Shown: in pieces, positions 30,677 through 41,553 of the stretch | Layout of the letters: each line of letters starts with the position of its first letter | How positions within the stretch are numbered: the first letter of the stretch is position 1 | Assembly: GCA_022009855.1 (NCBI GenBank) | Contig: CP091727.1 | Location: 3,224,001-3,288,000 of the forward strand | DNA length: 64,000 bases | Reading direction: 5' to 3' | DNA from: Lentisphaeria bacterium | Lineage (GTDB): Bacteria; Verrucomicrobiota; Lentisphaeria; Victivallales; Victivallaceae | The notes under the pieces: model-generated | What the model saw: only the letters and a program-made list of their open reading frames with translations | What the model was told of the DNA's origin: nothing | Database searches by the model: none | Position numbers and translations under genes: made by a program

Positions 30677-33600
30677 TCAGCGGGTCAGGTGATAGGCCAT
30701 GATTCCGCCGGGAAACATCGCGGTGTCGGCCCGGAACAGGAGCACTCCGTCACGGTAGTCCGCCTTCACCGTGCCCATCACTTCACCGTCGGCGTTGAGT
30801 GCGGTTACGTTGCGCGGTGCGTCGCAGTGTAGTTCCACTGCGGCTGAACCGCGTCGCAACAGCATCGGCGGTTTCCCCAGGAGTGGAGCATCGTCTTGTC
30901 TCCTGAGGTGGTCATGCCGGTATTGGTGACGTCGGTCAGATGAAAAAGCAGAATGGAGTCGCTCACGTTGAGCGGTTTGCCGTCGAGCGAATGGGCGGCA
31001 ACCGTCTGAAAGGTGTCGGCGTTCCGAACCGTCAGAATTCCGACTGTCAATGTCCCCCGATCGAGGGGTTGCGGTGACGCTTTTCGGTGTATTGACCGCG
31101 AAGGTGCGCTTTCCGGCATCGAGTCGGATTTCTCCGGAGGAGCTGATCGCTTTCCCGGTTCGGCAGGCCTCCCGCCACGCGTTTTTCGTCGCCGCATCCA
31201 TCTGGAACGAGGCGTTCGGCGGAAGCGACCATTCCGCCGGTGCGGAACCGATTCCGGTGATCAGCCCCAGATTGCGGAAATCGTGCGGAAAGAGGCTGAC
31301 TTCCCGCCGGCCGAACGGTTTTGCCGGAATGGGATAGACCACCATCTTCTCTGCCGGAGCAATGTCACCCCGCAGGAACAGCATCCGGGTGATCCGTTCG
31401 GAAAACTGGTCGAGGGGATCGTTGACCGCATCCCAGGAGAACCCGTGTTCAACTTGTTCAATCCGTTCGATGCGGCTTGCCCAGGCGAAGCGGTTGAGTC
31501 CGCTCCAGTTCTGGAAGGCCGCCAATGCACCGGTCAGCGGTCCGGCTTCCGCCCGGAAAACGTTCGGATGACAGAAATTGTATTCGGTTGCAATGCAGGG
31601 TTTTCCCGGTATCCGCACCGGCATGGCGATGCCCGGGACTCCCGCCATATCCTGAATGGAACTTGCCTGATAGAAGCGCATCGGCAGGTTGAAGGCCCGT
31701 TCCGGAAACTGAGGATGATCCCAGTAGACATGCATATCCACCAGATCGAATCTGCCGCGGATTCGGTTGAGCGCAGTGTACGGGTAGATGTGATTCAAGC
31801 CGGTGAGCGGAATCCGGAGCCCAAGCTCCTCCTTGAAGAACCGGATCTGCCTCTCCGTTGAGGCGAGCTGGCTTTTCTGCAGAAACTCGTGAAACACCGG
31901 GTTGCTCTGTTCGGCGGAACCTGCCGGCAGATTGTTCCGCCTGCGGTATTCGTCGAATTTCTGCACGTAAACTTTGGTCATGCGCGGATTTTCATTCAAC
32001 AGATTGAGATTGACATTCTCGTTGACCAGTACGATGGTGTAGATCGCCGGATCCTCGCCCCATGCGAGGCCGGTATAGGGGTTGCGATGGCGCAGAAGGC
32101 GGCGGGCGTATTCCTTGTAATTTTCCATCGCCGCGGGTGAGAACTCCAGCAGCTGTTTGAAGCCGGCGGCGCCGGTTTTCGGATCATATTCCGGAACGTT
32201 GTCTCCCGGACGCAGTGTACGGGTGCTGAAAAGATCGAATGTGATGTAGATTCCCCGTTCCTTCAACTTGGCGAAGAGGTAGTCGAGCCGGTCGAGCTTC
32301 ACCGGGTCGAAGGTCAGGCTGTCCGGCGCATCCTTCGCGAGAAGCTCCTGATCAATATGGTGAAACCGCACCGCATTGTACCCCATGTAAGCAAGGGAAT
32401 CCACCAGCTTTTCCGCAGTCTCCCGTGAGGGAAAGCAGGCGGAAAAGACCAGATTGGGGCCGAAAAAACGGACCCGTTTTTCCGGCGCGTTTTCGAAACG
32501 GAACGTGCCGTCGGGCGCGGCGGTGACGAATCCGTGTTTTCCGGCCGGGGCGTCGAGATCGTGCGAGAAGTCCAGCGGCCCGCCCGGAATGAGTTTTCGC
32601 TTGAAGTCGAGTTTGACCCATTCGCCATCCTCGACGGCGGAAATGCGGGTGGCGGAGGCGACCCTTACCGGGCGGTCAGTCATCGTGACCGCGGCGATCA
32701 TCCACATCGCATTCGGCGCGGCATGGAAGCGCAGTTGTACCGGATTCCGTTTCTTCAGCGGGAAACTTGAAGCGTAAAGACCAACGAACGATTGCGGATT
32801 TTTGCCCTTCCACGCGACGTTGCCGTTCGGCAGATGACAGGAGTCCACCAGTTGCCGCAATCCCGTCCCGCCAGCACCGGAATGCGTTCGCTGCTGTGGT
32901 CCGCGTAACGAATCTCCAGCTCTCCCACCGGTTTGCCGGCCGGGGGAACCCATGCGGAGGCGTGGAGCAGATTGACTGCGCCGGCCTGTTTTGCCGGAAG
33001 GGAGAGGGTGCGGCTGGAATCGAAGTTGTTGAATTTCTCCCCCGGCGACGACGACGGCTCCCCGCCGGATTGATGTCGAATGTGAGGTTGCCCGCCTGCA
33101 GTTTCCCGGCAGGGAGGGCGCGAAGATCGTTGTCGGCCCCCTGGCCGGTCCAGCCCGTTTCCCTTCTGGTTCATCCGCAAAACCGCGGTTGACGGCGCCA
33201 CTCAGATCGACGGTTGTCGATTGGGGGGGCGACGGTGAAGGTGAATTTGCCCGTCGCCTCTTTCATCATCCCCGAGCCGGGCTGGAAGGAGAAGCGGATG
33301 GAAAAGGTCGGAATGCCGAATTTGCGCTCATCCTGAATGCGCAGCTGACACTCTCCGCGGACCAGCAGGCTGTTTCCGTCGGCAAAGAGAATTTCCACCT
33401 GCTTCGCCTTGCCGGTGAAGACGGCGATATTTTCGCTTTGTCGAATATTGCCCGGTACAATCCGGGTTTTCCCGTTCACGAGGAGCTCCGCGCCGCAGTT
33501 TGCCGGGAGCGTGATAAGACCGTGCAGCGCCTTGATTTCCACCGGATTCCGGAAGGTGACACGGCTGTCCAGCCGAAAGGAGTTGTCGTCGAGCGGAGTG

Positions 33601-33863
33601 AGGGTTTCCGTTGCGCTGCCGGGAGCTCCGGGAGCTGCGAGTTCCGCGGCAAGGTCGAGGCCGTCGGACCCCGACCGGGTTTTTACGAGGGTCCAGCGGG
33701 AACTGGACCACGCTTTCCAGTTCTCGTTGAAAAGCTGAATTTCAAATTCGGCCGGACCAAAACGGAAGGTGCCGTTCGGCCGCACCTCCACCCCTTCCGG
33801 AAACGAGGCTGCCGCAAGAAGAGGCCCGATGCAGATAAAACAGAGAAAAACGAAAGTTTTCAT
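30677..33863 (-). CDS. Secreted clan GH-A glycoside hydrolase (GH5-like) with N-terminal beta domains (frameshifts)
   Basis: Signal peptide [20 protein letters not shown], then about 350 residues of beta-rich sequence. The (beta/alpha)8 part starts near [28 protein letters not shown] fits the acid/base 'NE' of clan GH-A and [15 protein letters not shown] holds a candidate nucleophile Glu. The C-terminal 200 residues look like a beta-sandwich. About 1060 codons, with frame changes near 33190, 33040, 32770, 31080 and 30890. Substrate not recognisable. It is 27 bases downstream of a pseudopilin gene and of its likely regulator, so probably part of one inducible unit. Confidence 0.75.
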
Positions 33864-33890
33864 CAGGAGAATCCTCTGAAATTACGGAAG

Positions 33891-34681
33891 TTAAAGCCAC
33901 AGAACCCCTTTGGCAAGCCAGCCGTAGTTCCAGCGCTCGCTGGCGAAAGCGGACCCCTGCGCTTCCTGACGGGAGAAACTGCCCGCATGGCCGTCGCCGA
34001 AGAGAACGTTGCCCCTGCCGTTATGGGCGCCGGAGAAGAAATAGGCCTGACTGCCGTCGCTGTTGAACGCGCGAAATGCACTCTGCCGCCTGCCGTTGCT
34101 GCCGAGAGAGTCCACAACGTATGCAAATTGCGTCGGTGATTTCAGTGTCTTGAAACAGAGAAAAACATCGTTCCAGGTTACCTTGCCGAAGGAGTCATAG
34201 GTCGTCTTTGCGCCGCGGACGCACACCCCGAATTTCTCCTTGTCCGGCTGATCCGAGAGCATGCCGTAGGTTCTGGTGTTTCCGGTCGAATCCGCTTCTC
34301 CGTTTACTGCGGGACCGCGGTTGGCGTCGGGATCCGAGGGGCAGCAGAGCGACAGCCACGAGAGATACCCTTTCCCGGTGATCAGCTCCGGTACGAAGGA
34401 CTGCATCCCGCGGTCGCGGACCAGTATGGCCGGCCATCGCTCCACGCCGAATGCGGTCGTCCCCAGGTTGACCATGTAGCCGTCGTTGTCGTTCTGATAG
34501 TTGTTGACTGCCAGCCCCACCTGTTTCAGGTTGTTGGTGCATCCGATCGCCCGGCGCGCTCTCGCGCGTTGCTCAGCGCGGGAAGCAGCATTCCCGCCAG
34601 AATCGCGATGATCGCAATAACGACAAGAAGTTCAATCATAGTAAATGCCTTTCGGCGGAAGGGCGCAGGAAGGGTTTTCAT
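33891..34681 (-). CDS. Prepilin-type pseudopilin (one frameshift)
   Basis: Leader [12 protein letters not shown] is followed by [20 protein letters not shown] and [12 protein letters not shown] frame change near 34550 joins it to [20 protein letters not shown]. The C-terminal [18 protein letters not shown] carries the H...DGH motif. About 263 residues. The ATG (34679-34681) lies 13 bases after the stop of the regulator and the gene is followed by the glycosidase. The residue before the predicted cleavage site is Ala, not Gly. Its role in glycan use is inferred. Confidence 0.82.
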
Positions 34682-34694
34682 GTTGGGATTCTCC

Positions 34695-35806
34695 TTATGG
34701 TTGTTGGTTGAAACGACTGGATTCATTCAGCCGGATTTCCGTTTCCTTGCCGATGACGAGCTGAGTTGGGCGGTGATCGGGATCCTCCATCTGGTCAAAG
34801 AGTCGTTCGACGGCGGGTTTTGAATAATCTCCCCCCAGAACCACGGTCGTCAGAGCCGGTGTGGTCAGTTCCGCATACCAGGGGTCGTAGGTGATGATGC
34901 TGATATCATCCGGCACTTTCAGACCGAGCCGGGAGAGGGCGCGCACCGTTGTGCAGGCCGCAATGCCGTTGAATGCAGTGATTGCCGTAGGCAGGGGCAT
35001 TGCGCAGAGAGCGTTGCGGATCAGTTCCTCCCAGGGAATGACGTTTTTTTCCACATCGGGCAGGGGCAGAATGGTGATATCGCTCAGTTTCAGCCCGAAT
35101 TCCCGGAGCGCCCGGCGGTAACCGGCCAGTTGCTGCTCCGTATACTGGGACCCGGTCTGTGCCGTGATCGCCAAGATCTTCCGATGTCCCAGATTCAGCA
35201 GGTGGCGCATGCCGACAAAGTAGCGTTCGACGTCGTTGCCGGTGATCTGATCGATCTTCTTCACCGCCGGATGGGTTCCATCGAGACTGCCGACCACGAC
35301 GAACGGGAACCGCCGTGCGTGCACCTGCAGAACCAGTTTGAGCGGACTGGTGCCGCAGAAGATGATTCCGCAGCAGTCGGAACAGAGCTCATCTGCGGAG
35401 AACGGTTGTTCGTCCTCATTGATCATGAACTGCATGGAGACGTTGCGTTTTCGCAGCAGCCGCTCCAGGTTGTACAGCTGATTGAACCAGAAATTCCCGA
35501 AGGGAAGAATCTTGGAGAACACCACCTTGACCGGACCGGTTCTTATTCGGGCTGACGGTGGATTTTCCGAGACGAACGTGCCGATTCTGGGACGGCGGAA
35601 AAGGTATTTCTCCTCCACCAGCCGGGAAATTCCTTTTTCCACCGTGACCGAACTTAAAAAGAATCGTTTCTGCAGTTCCCGCGAGACAGGAATCTGCTCC
35701 AGCGGCAGCAGTTTTTTTCGGCGATCAAGTTCCTGATCGTCGCCGCCAGCTGAAGGTAGAGCGGGAGGTTGTCCTCCCGGGGAATGTGAACATGATTCCA
35801 ATCCAC
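34695..35806 (-). CDS. GntR-type winged-helix regulator with LacI-like effector domain (one frameshift)
   Basis: N-terminal GntR-like DNA-binding domain: [18 protein letters not shown], then [20 protein letters not shown]. The C-terminal 270 residues are a LacI/periplasmic-binding-protein effector domain: [63 protein letters not shown] start at 35804-35806 with an AGGAGA site; a frame change near 35715 splits the DNA-binding domain. About 370 residues. An inverted repeat over its own promoter suggests autoregulation. It probably senses a sugar released by the adjacent hydrolase. Confidence 0.82.
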
Positions 35807-35825
35807 AAATTTTCTCCTGGTTTCT

Positions 35826-35866
35826 GTTGCTATTATAATTATACAGCAACGTGGAATAAAAAACAA
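35826..35866 (-). promoter_or_regulatory. Promoter and candidate operator of the regulator-pseudopilin-glycosidase operon
   Basis: Minus strand TTGTTT (35861-35866), a 17-base spacer and TATAAT (35838-35843). GTTGCT (35826-35831) and AGCAAC (35845-35850) form an inverted repeat with a 13-base AT-rich centre lying across the -10, a good place for a repressor. Confidence 0.6.
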
Positions 35867-36301
35867 TATTCCCGCTTTTTTTTTAATAAGAATCGATACA
35901 GTATGTGGGCGCGCATGCGGAGCGCGGCATATCGTCACATTGCATTCGAAAGATTTCAGTTTGACATGAGTCGCCACGTTTTTTCATAAACGGCAAAGAG
36001 TCCTTTTCGTTCTTTAGGATCGTGCCTGTAATAAGGAGAGGTCCGGCAGTCGGAAAAGGAACAGCATCGATCTTTCCGTGCGTCTGAATGTAAAAAATCG
36101 AAAAAACCGCCTGTTCCGGCTGGAAATCATGGAAATACGTGATATTTTAAATAAGTCTGCAACTCCGGAAGACGGCACGCGATCATCGCCGTCCGGGGAG
36201 AAAGGAGACGTTTGCGGTCCGTCCGGCGGGGGTTTTGTGCGAAAACCGCTTGCGGGTACGGCGTATTTTTTGTTTTAATTTATCATGGATGATTCTGAAT
36301 T
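35867..36301. other. Intergenic region with no supported gene
   Basis: Only short, unsupported open frames are present. On the plus strand TTGACA (35961-35966) with TCATAA 17 bases on, and TTGCGG near 36252 followed by an AT-rich stretch, are possible but weak promoters for rplM. No terminator or repeat was recognised. Confidence 0.4.
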
Positions 36302-36733
36302 ATGAAAACCTATCTGGCCAAAAGCCGGCGAGATCCAGCGGGAGTATCTCCTGTTCGACGCGTCGGAAGCTCCGGTCGGCCGTCTGGCGGTCCGCATTGC
36401 GAACGCGCTCCGCGGCAAGGACAAACCGACCTACACTCCGCACGTTGATACCGGCGCTTTCGTCATTGTCATCAATGCGGAAAAGGCGGTCTTCACCGGG
36501 CGCAAGGGTGACGAGAAGATCTATGTGGACTATACCGGATACCGCAGCGGCTACAAGGAGCGCACGGCGAAGGAGCTTCGCGATCGTTCCCCGAGCGTTT
36601 CATCAAGGACGCGGTCTGGGGCATGATGCCGCACGGCCGTCTCGGGCGTGCCCAGTTCAGCAAGCTCAAAGTGTACGCCGGTGCGGAACACCCGCACACC
36701 GCGCAGAAACCGACCAAAGTTACCGTGGAGTAA
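36302..36733 (+). CDS. rplM: 50S ribosomal protein L13 (two frameshifts)
   Basis: Large-subunit ribosomal protein. After MKTYLAK the frame shifts; [60 protein letters not shown] and [20 protein letters not shown] follow in L13 order. Frame changes at about 36322 and 36592 in such a conserved essential gene argue for sequence error rather than decay. Length about 143 residues, normal. I see no clear Shine-Dalgarno site. rpsI follows 9 bases later, the usual bacterial pair. Confidence 0.95.
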
Positions 36734-36742
36734 TCGAGCGCT

Positions 36743-37141
36743 ATGGTTAAGAAGAGTGATGAAGTGCTGGCCACCGGCCGGCGGAAGTGTGCGGTTGCGC
36801 GTGTGCGCATGACTCCGGGCACCGGTAAGATTGTGGTCAACGGCAAAGAGATGGCCGAATATTTCCCGAGCGAAGCGCTCTGCGGTTACGTGATGCAGGT
36901 GCTGAAGGTCAGCGAGACCGAGGGCAAGCTGGATATCGCCGCGAACATCGACGGCGGCGGTGTCGCCGGTCAGGCTGGTGCGTTGCGCTACGGCGTGGCC
37001 CGCGCGCTGGTTAAGATGGATGAAAATCTCCGTGCCGTGCTCAAGGCGAACGGCATGATGACTCGCGACGCCCGCGTCAAGGAACGCAAGAAGCCCGGTC
37101 AGCCGGGAGCGCGTCGCCGGTTCCAGTTCTCGAAGCGCTGA
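36743..37141 (+). CDS. rpsI: 30S ribosomal protein S9
   Basis: Intact, 132 residues. ATGRRKCAVARVRMTPGTGK, then IVVNGKEMAEYF, GGGVAGQAGALRYGVARALV and the basic tail RKKPGQPGARRRFQFSKR, where S9 normally contacts the tRNA in the P site (here ending FSKR as usual). Co-transcribed with rplM and followed by a strong terminator. Confidence 0.97.
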   Translation: MVKKSDEVLATGRRKCAVARVRMTPGTGKIVVNGKEMAEYFPSEALCGYVMQVLKVSETEGKLDIAANIDGGGVAGQAGALRYGVARALVKMDENLRAVLKANGMMTRDARVKERKKPGQPGARRRFQFSKR

Positions 37142-37162
37142 GCGTTCGGAACGGACGATACG

Positions 37163-37204
37163 AAAAACCGCGGGACTTCTTTCGAAGCTCCGCGGTTTTT
37201 TTAT
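37163..37204. terminator. Bidirectional intrinsic terminator between rpsI and the VOC gene
   Basis: AAAAACCGCGG pairs with CCGCGGTTTTT around a loop that can itself fold, with a T run on the plus strand and a T run on the minus strand as well. It separates convergent genes. Confidence 0.85.
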
Positions 37205-37222
37205 TGGTGCGAATTCAACGTG

Positions 37223-37627
37223 CTACAGAATGCAGGCCTTCCCGGTTTTCTGACAACAGTCGGCGGTGTATTCGTGCAGCTCGATGCGGACTCCGTCCGG
37301 ATCGGTCAGCCAGGCCTGCCAGGCGTGGTCGGCTCCCATCTTTTTTTCGCCGACGGCATATCCGGCTGCGGAGAGCCGGGCGTTGACTTCGTCGATCGAA
37401 TCGGTTTCCAGACAGAGATGATCGATGGGACTCGGACCGGCTTCCACCGGTTCCCGCTGGAAAATTTCTAGGTAGTTGCCGTTGCCGACATGGAGGTAGA
37501 AGCCGATGACTTTGCCGTCGCGGATGAAATCAAACGCCTTTTTCAGCCCGAGTCCATCGCAATAGAAGCGGGCGGTTTGTTCCAGGTCTGCGACCCGGAT
37601 GCAGAGATGGGCGATGCCTCGAATCAT
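37223..37627 (-). CDS. VOC/glyoxalase family protein
   Basis: Intact, 134 residues. Two beta-alpha-beta-beta-beta modules: IAHLCIRVADLEQTARFYCD, then GLGLKKAFDF, and later IDHLCLETDSIDEVNARLSA, then DPDGVRIELHEY. Candidate metal ligands are His in AHLCIRV, Glu in NYLEIF, His in DHLCLE and Glu in IELHEY, as in glyoxalase I-type proteins. ATG chosen because GGAGAA lies just upstream; longer open frame ignored. Substrate unknown. Confidence 0.85.
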   Translation of the reverse strand: MIRGIAHLCIRVADLEQTARFYCDGLGLKKAFDFIRDGKVIGFYLHVGNGNYLEIFQREPVEAGPSPIDHLCLETDSIDEVNARLSAAGYAVGEKKMGADHAWQAWLTDPDGVRIELHEYTADCCQKTGKACIL

Positions 37628-37717
37628 GATTGTTCTCCTTATGGCTGAAGACAGCCGTTCCTGTTTCCGGCATGGTGGCAACCGCCGGAGAGCTCGTTGA
37701 CTGGCGTGGGAAACTAT

Positions 37718-38218
37718 TTATCGCCACGGAGCGTCGCGATCCGCTGTTTCAGGGGAGACGAGCGCCTTTGCGGGGTCATCGATTCCTGCAACCGATTGTT
37801 CGAGCGGGCAGAGACCGTTCCGTTTCCGGTTCAGAATGCGCGGCACCAGCAGCGTTCCGCTGGTGGTGATGTTGTGGGCGTGCAGGAACTTCACCGCATC
37901 TTCACTCATCACCTCGCCATGCACGTGGCGCACCTTCCCGCAGATGGCGATGGCGGCGGCGGCCCGCCCGACCACCTTATCCACCACGGTTGCGCCCGCC
38001 ATATCGTCCTGCCGGCTCTCGTAGAGCGCCAGAAGGGGACTCACTCCATGCCCGCGTTCGCCGGTGACGAGGCGGCCGTCGGCGGTGATGAGAACGCACT
38101 CCGCCTGATTGGATTCGATCATCTTCCGGGCGGTTTCCAACTGCGGTTCCGGCGCGGTGGTACAGCCGGAAAAAAGCACTGCGGTCAGCGCCGCGCCGAA
38201 CAGGAAAATCTTTCGCAT
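37718..38218 (-). CDS. DUF1893-family putative lipoprotein
   Basis: Signal peptide FLFGAALTAVLFSGC with a lipobox (FSGC), so probably lipid-anchored. The body ECVLITADGRLVTGERGHGV, VVDKVVGRAAAAIAICGKVR, then VHGEVMSEDAVKFLHAHNIT resembles the DUF1893 fold. 166 residues, intact, with an AGGAG site before the ATG. It sits 26 bases after the polyferredoxin gene, which may be a functional hint. Function not established. Confidence 0.75.
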   Translation of the reverse strand: MRKIFLFGAALTAVLFSGCTTAPEPQLETARKMIESNQAECVLITADGRLVTGERGHGVSPLLALYESRQDDMAGATVVDKVVGRAAAAIAICGKVRHVHGEVMSEDAVKFLHAHNITTSGTLLVPRILNRKRNGLCPLEQSVAGIDDPAKALVSPETADRDAPWR

Positions 38219-38244
38219 CGTCACGCACTCCTGTAAAATTCTGT

Positions 38245-39587
38245 TCACTGCCGGACCGGTTCCGGAAGTGTAATCTGTTTTCGATCTCATGAACCGTCAT
38301 CGCTTTCTCCGGGGCCGGGCAGACCGCCTGACAGGCCCCGCAACCGATGCAGAGATTTGTATTCACCGGGCGCGGTGTGCCATTGCCGCGTAGAGTGATG
38401 GCGCGTACCGGGCAGACGGAGGCACATCGGCCGCACTCTTCTTCCTCCTGGAAGACGATGCAGTTTCTGGGATTGAATTTCGCTTCGGCGATTTTGGTAT
38501 GCTGTTTCTCCTTAAGTGTCAGCGGGAGGATTGCGCCGGTCGGGCAGAGCTGTGCGCAGAGATTGCAGTTGAAACGGCAGGCGCCGCGGTTCAGGTCGAG
38601 CGAAACCGGACCGGTTCCGCCTGGCGCCGGAACGATGATTTTTTCCGGGCAGTTCGCCGTGCAGAGCTGGCACGAGGTGCATTTTGCGGCGAACCGTTCC
38701 GCATCTTGTGCACCCGGCGGCAGGATGCCGAACCGCCGCGGGAGTTCCGCCAGTCGGGAAAGACCGGTTCGTACGAGAACCGCACCCGCCGCCAGCCCGG
38801 CGACCAGGATTCCGCCGCGCAGCAGGAACGCCCGGCGCGACGGATCGACCGGAGTTTCCGCCGTTTCGGGATGCGAAAAGGCAAGTCCGTGGAAGTTGCA
38901 GGCTCCGACGCAGTTCATGCAGCGCAGGCACCGTTCGTTGTCGAGAACGCCGTTCCGGGGATCGATGCAGCCTGCCGGACAGGCGGCGGCACAGCGCCCG
39001 CACTTCACACACCGGCTGGTGAAGTGGAGCCGGAAGAATGAGAGTTTCGCGATCAGCCCGAGCACTGTTCCAACCGGGCAGAGCGCGGTGCAGAAGATCC
39101 TCTTCTTCCAGAGGGCGAGCACGGCGATCACGAGGAGCGGAACGAATCCGCCGGAGAGAAAGGCGCCGATGATCCGCCCGAAGTTGGAGTAGGGGTCGAG
39201 CAACAGGAGGCCTGCCGCCCAGCCGGCGGCGAGTGCGCCGAAAACGACTCCGGCAATTGCATAGCGGAGCAGGGGGAGGTTGGGAACTTTAATCTTTCGA
39301 TTCCGGAGCGGGAGGGCGATCAGATCCTGCAGAATGCCGAAGGGGCAGAGGACGGAGCAGTAAACCCGGCCGAAAAGGAGCGTGAGCAATGCAATCCCCA
39401 GCACCGTGATCAGCGCTCCGGCGGAGAAGGCGGCGAAACAGTCCGCCAGCGCCGGAGCGAACTGCACGTGCACCAGAAACGTGAGGAGTTCGCCAAAGCC
39501 GGCGAAGGCGAGGACGAAGAGCAGAAGGACCAGCGCCGCAAGGGTGTTGCGGATGGTTTTCCAGCGGGATTGCGCAACGTTTGTCAC
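38245..39587 (-). CDS. Membrane polyferredoxin (NapH/YccM-like 4Fe-4S protein)
   Basis: N-terminal membrane domain with VYCSVLCPFGILQDLIALPL and, later, FCTALCPVGTVLGLIAK, the NapH-type CxxxCP motifs. Then ferredoxin clusters CVKCGRCAAACPAGCIDP and CLRCMNCVGACNFHG, a transmembrane segment after RRAFLLRGG, and four more cluster motifs: CTSCQLCTANCPEKI, CNLCAQLCPTGAI, CGRCASVCP and CIGCGACQAVCP. About 445 residues. GTG start at 39585-39587 is a best guess. A late frame change near 38275 gives the stop at 38245. Probably moves electrons across or along the membrane; partner unknown. Confidence 0.8.
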
Positions 39588-39591
39588 TTTG

Positions 39592-40092
39592 TTACATGGT
39601 CTCCCGGATACGGGCGATGATGGTGGTGGTTGAAAAGCCGGGGATGAACGGTTTGAAACAGATCTCCGTCCCCGCATTTTCGAGCGCGGCCCGTTCCGCC
39701 GGATCGAGCTTTTCGCGGGTGTAGTCGCCCCCTTTGACGTAGCAGTCCGCGGCGAGAGCGGCGAGTTCCCGGTCGCAGCGTGCGCCGTCGAAGATCACCA
39801 CCCCGTCGACCGACTTGAGCGCCGCCAGCATGTAGGCGCGGTTGTACTGGTCGATGATCGGGCGTTCCGGCCCTTTGAGCGCCCGGACTGAGGCGTCGGA
39901 GTTGATCAATACAATCATGGCGTCACCGAGTGCGCGCGCTTCGTGGAGATATTCGGCATGGCCGCGGTGTAGAATGTCGAAACAGCCGTTGGTGACGACC
40001 AGTCGCTTCCCTTCACGGCGGAGCGATTCCCGGAAGCGGCAGGCCGCCTCCAGCGTCAGAATGAGATCAGCAGGATTGTTATTCATGTTCAT
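39592..40092 (-). CDS. rfaE2: D-glycero-beta-D-manno-heptose-1-phosphate adenylyltransferase (RfaE2)
   Basis: Intact, 166 residues. Nucleotidyltransferase motif VVTNGCFDILHRGHAEYLHE, IVLINSDASVRALKGPERPI and CYVKGGDYTREKLDPAE are typical of the stand-alone HldE C-terminal domain. Makes ADP-heptose for LPS core, which implies a Gram-negative envelope. It overlaps the dCMP deaminase gene by 14 bases. Confidence 0.92.
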   Translation of the reverse strand: MNMNNNPADLILTLEAACRFRESLRREGKRLVVTNGCFDILHRGHAEYLHEARALGDAMIVLINSDASVRALKGPERPIIDQYNRAYMLAALKSVDGVVIFDGARCDRELAALAADCYVKGGDYTREKLDPAERAALENAGTEICFKPFIPGFSTTTIIARIRETM

Positions 40093-40561
40093 CTCCGGAT
40101 TCCAGCGGCCGCACGATCACCCCGGCCTCATGAAGCAGTGCCGTCGAAACATCGTCGATCGAATAGTGGCGGTGATAGACCACTTCGACGATTCCGGCGT
40201 TGATGATCATCTTTGCGCAGAGCAGACAGGGGCTGTAGGTGGTGTAGAGCGTCGCCCCTTTGACCGCGATGCCGTGGTAGGCCGCCTGCACGATGGCGTT
40301 TTCCTCGGCGTGACTGCACAGACACTGGTGGAGATTGGTGCCGCTGGGCGCGTCGGAGTTGCAGCGCGGACACCCCCCCTCGGAACAGTTGCGCACTCCG
40401 CGCGGCGTGCCGTTGTAACCGGTTGAAATGATCCGGCAGTCGCGGACCAGCACAGCCGCGACCTGGCGGCGGCAGCAGTTGCTGCGGCTGGCGGCGACGT
40501 GGGCGATGTCCATGAAATATTGGTCCCAGCTCGGGCGGGGCGGACGTTTTTCCGTAGCCAT
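40079..40561 (-). CDS. comEB: dCMP deaminase (ComEB-type)
   Basis: Zinc-dependent cytidine/deoxycytidylate deaminase, 160 residues, intact. CSHAEENAIVQAAYHGIAVK has the HAE active site and YSPCLLCAKMIINAGIVEVV the PCxxC zinc ligands. An additional cysteine/histidine group (CSEGGCPRC) is as in ComEB. Provides dUMP for thymidylate synthesis. Between tonB and rfaE2 in the same transcription direction. Confidence 0.92.
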   Translation of the reverse strand: MATEKRPPRPSWDQYFMDIAHVAASRSNCCRRQVAAVLVRDCRIISTGYNGTPRGVRNCSEGGCPRCNSDAPSGTNLHQCLCSHAEENAIVQAAYHGIAVKGATLYTTYSPCLLCAKMIINAGIVEVVYHRHYSIDDVSTALLHEAGVIVRPLESGDEHE

Positions 40562-40580
40562 GAAAGAAGTTCTCCTTTCG

Positions 40581-41553
40581 TTATTCAGTACGCATCACCA
40601 GTTGGAAGGTCACTTTTCCATTCGGCGGCGTGGGGACGCGGTCGAGGTTGGCGAGCAGCCGTTTGATCGACTCATCCATCGCTTTCACGCCGCTCGGTTT
40701 GAGCACGCGGGCGTCGGTGACCCGGCCGTCGGCGGCGATCGAAAGCTGAATCAGCACCTCCGGCAGCCGGTCGCCGAGCAGGGGAGCGCGGCGGCTGGGT
40801 CCAGCGGTATTTGAGGTAGTTGCCCACCCGGATGCCGTAGCGCATGTCGAACTCATCCTTCGCTCCGCCGCCGGGCGTCCGGTGGTCGGGTTTGCCGTAG
40901 GCCTGGCCGACGTCGCGGCTGCCGATGGGGACGGCGGAGTTGTAGTTGCTGCCGCCGCCGATTTTGCCACTGTTCCCGGGGCGGTAGACCTGACGCTGCG
41001 CCTCCTCCACATTCCGCGGACGGGTGGAGGTGCGCGAACGCGAACTGCTCTTGGGCTTTGCCGTGGACCGGCTCGACTGCTTCGCGCTGCTTTTCGGCCT
41101 GGTCTTCGGCTTCGGTTTTGTTTTGGGCTTCGCCTGCTGCCGCGCCGTACGCTTCACCTTCGGTGCGGCGGGTTCTTTGATGCGGGGCGGCGGAGCGATT
41201 TTTCGGTGCCGCCGGCTCCGCCACCCGCGGCGCCGGCTCCGGTACTTCCGGTTCCGGGGCGGCAGGCTCCGGGGCCGCGGCGCCGGGATTCGGCGAGGGC
41301 GGGCGGCGCTCCGGCGGGCCGACCTCCCAGTCGTGCGACAGCTCCCGGCCGCCGATCTTGACTCGGAAGGCGTTCTCCTCCGGCGGGTTTCTCCAGTTCT
41401 CAAATGCGAGATAGCCGATCGGCCCGAAGAGGATCAGCAGGTGAATCACCAGCACATGGGTGAAGATCTTCCCCGGTGTCCGCCCGGAGTTCTCCGCGGG
41501 GCGGCAACCCGCCCCGGAGCAATCGGCATGGTGTGTGGCCCCAGCCGGTTCAT
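40581..41553 (-). CDS. tonB: TonB-like energy transducer (frameshifts)
   Basis: One N-terminal membrane helix (VLVIHLLILFGPIGYLAF), a long Pro/Ala-rich then very basic Lys/Pro/Ser linker, and a C-terminal TonB domain: LPEVLIQLSIAADGRVTDAR, then PSGVKAMDESIKRLLANLDR. About 324 codons, with frame changes near 41480, 41200 and 40800. The ATG overlaps exbD (ATGA). Couples proton motive force to outer-membrane uptake; no TonB-dependent receptor gene lies in this window. The basic linker is unusually rich in K/R. Confidence 0.82.

Noticed and set aside
36078..36278. 66-codon plus-strand frame upstream of rplM
   Set aside because: No convincing start or domain; treated as intergenic.
36302..36733. 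rplM as a pseudogene
   Set aside because: All conserved blocks are present in order and rpsI follows intact; two single-base errors explain the broken frame.
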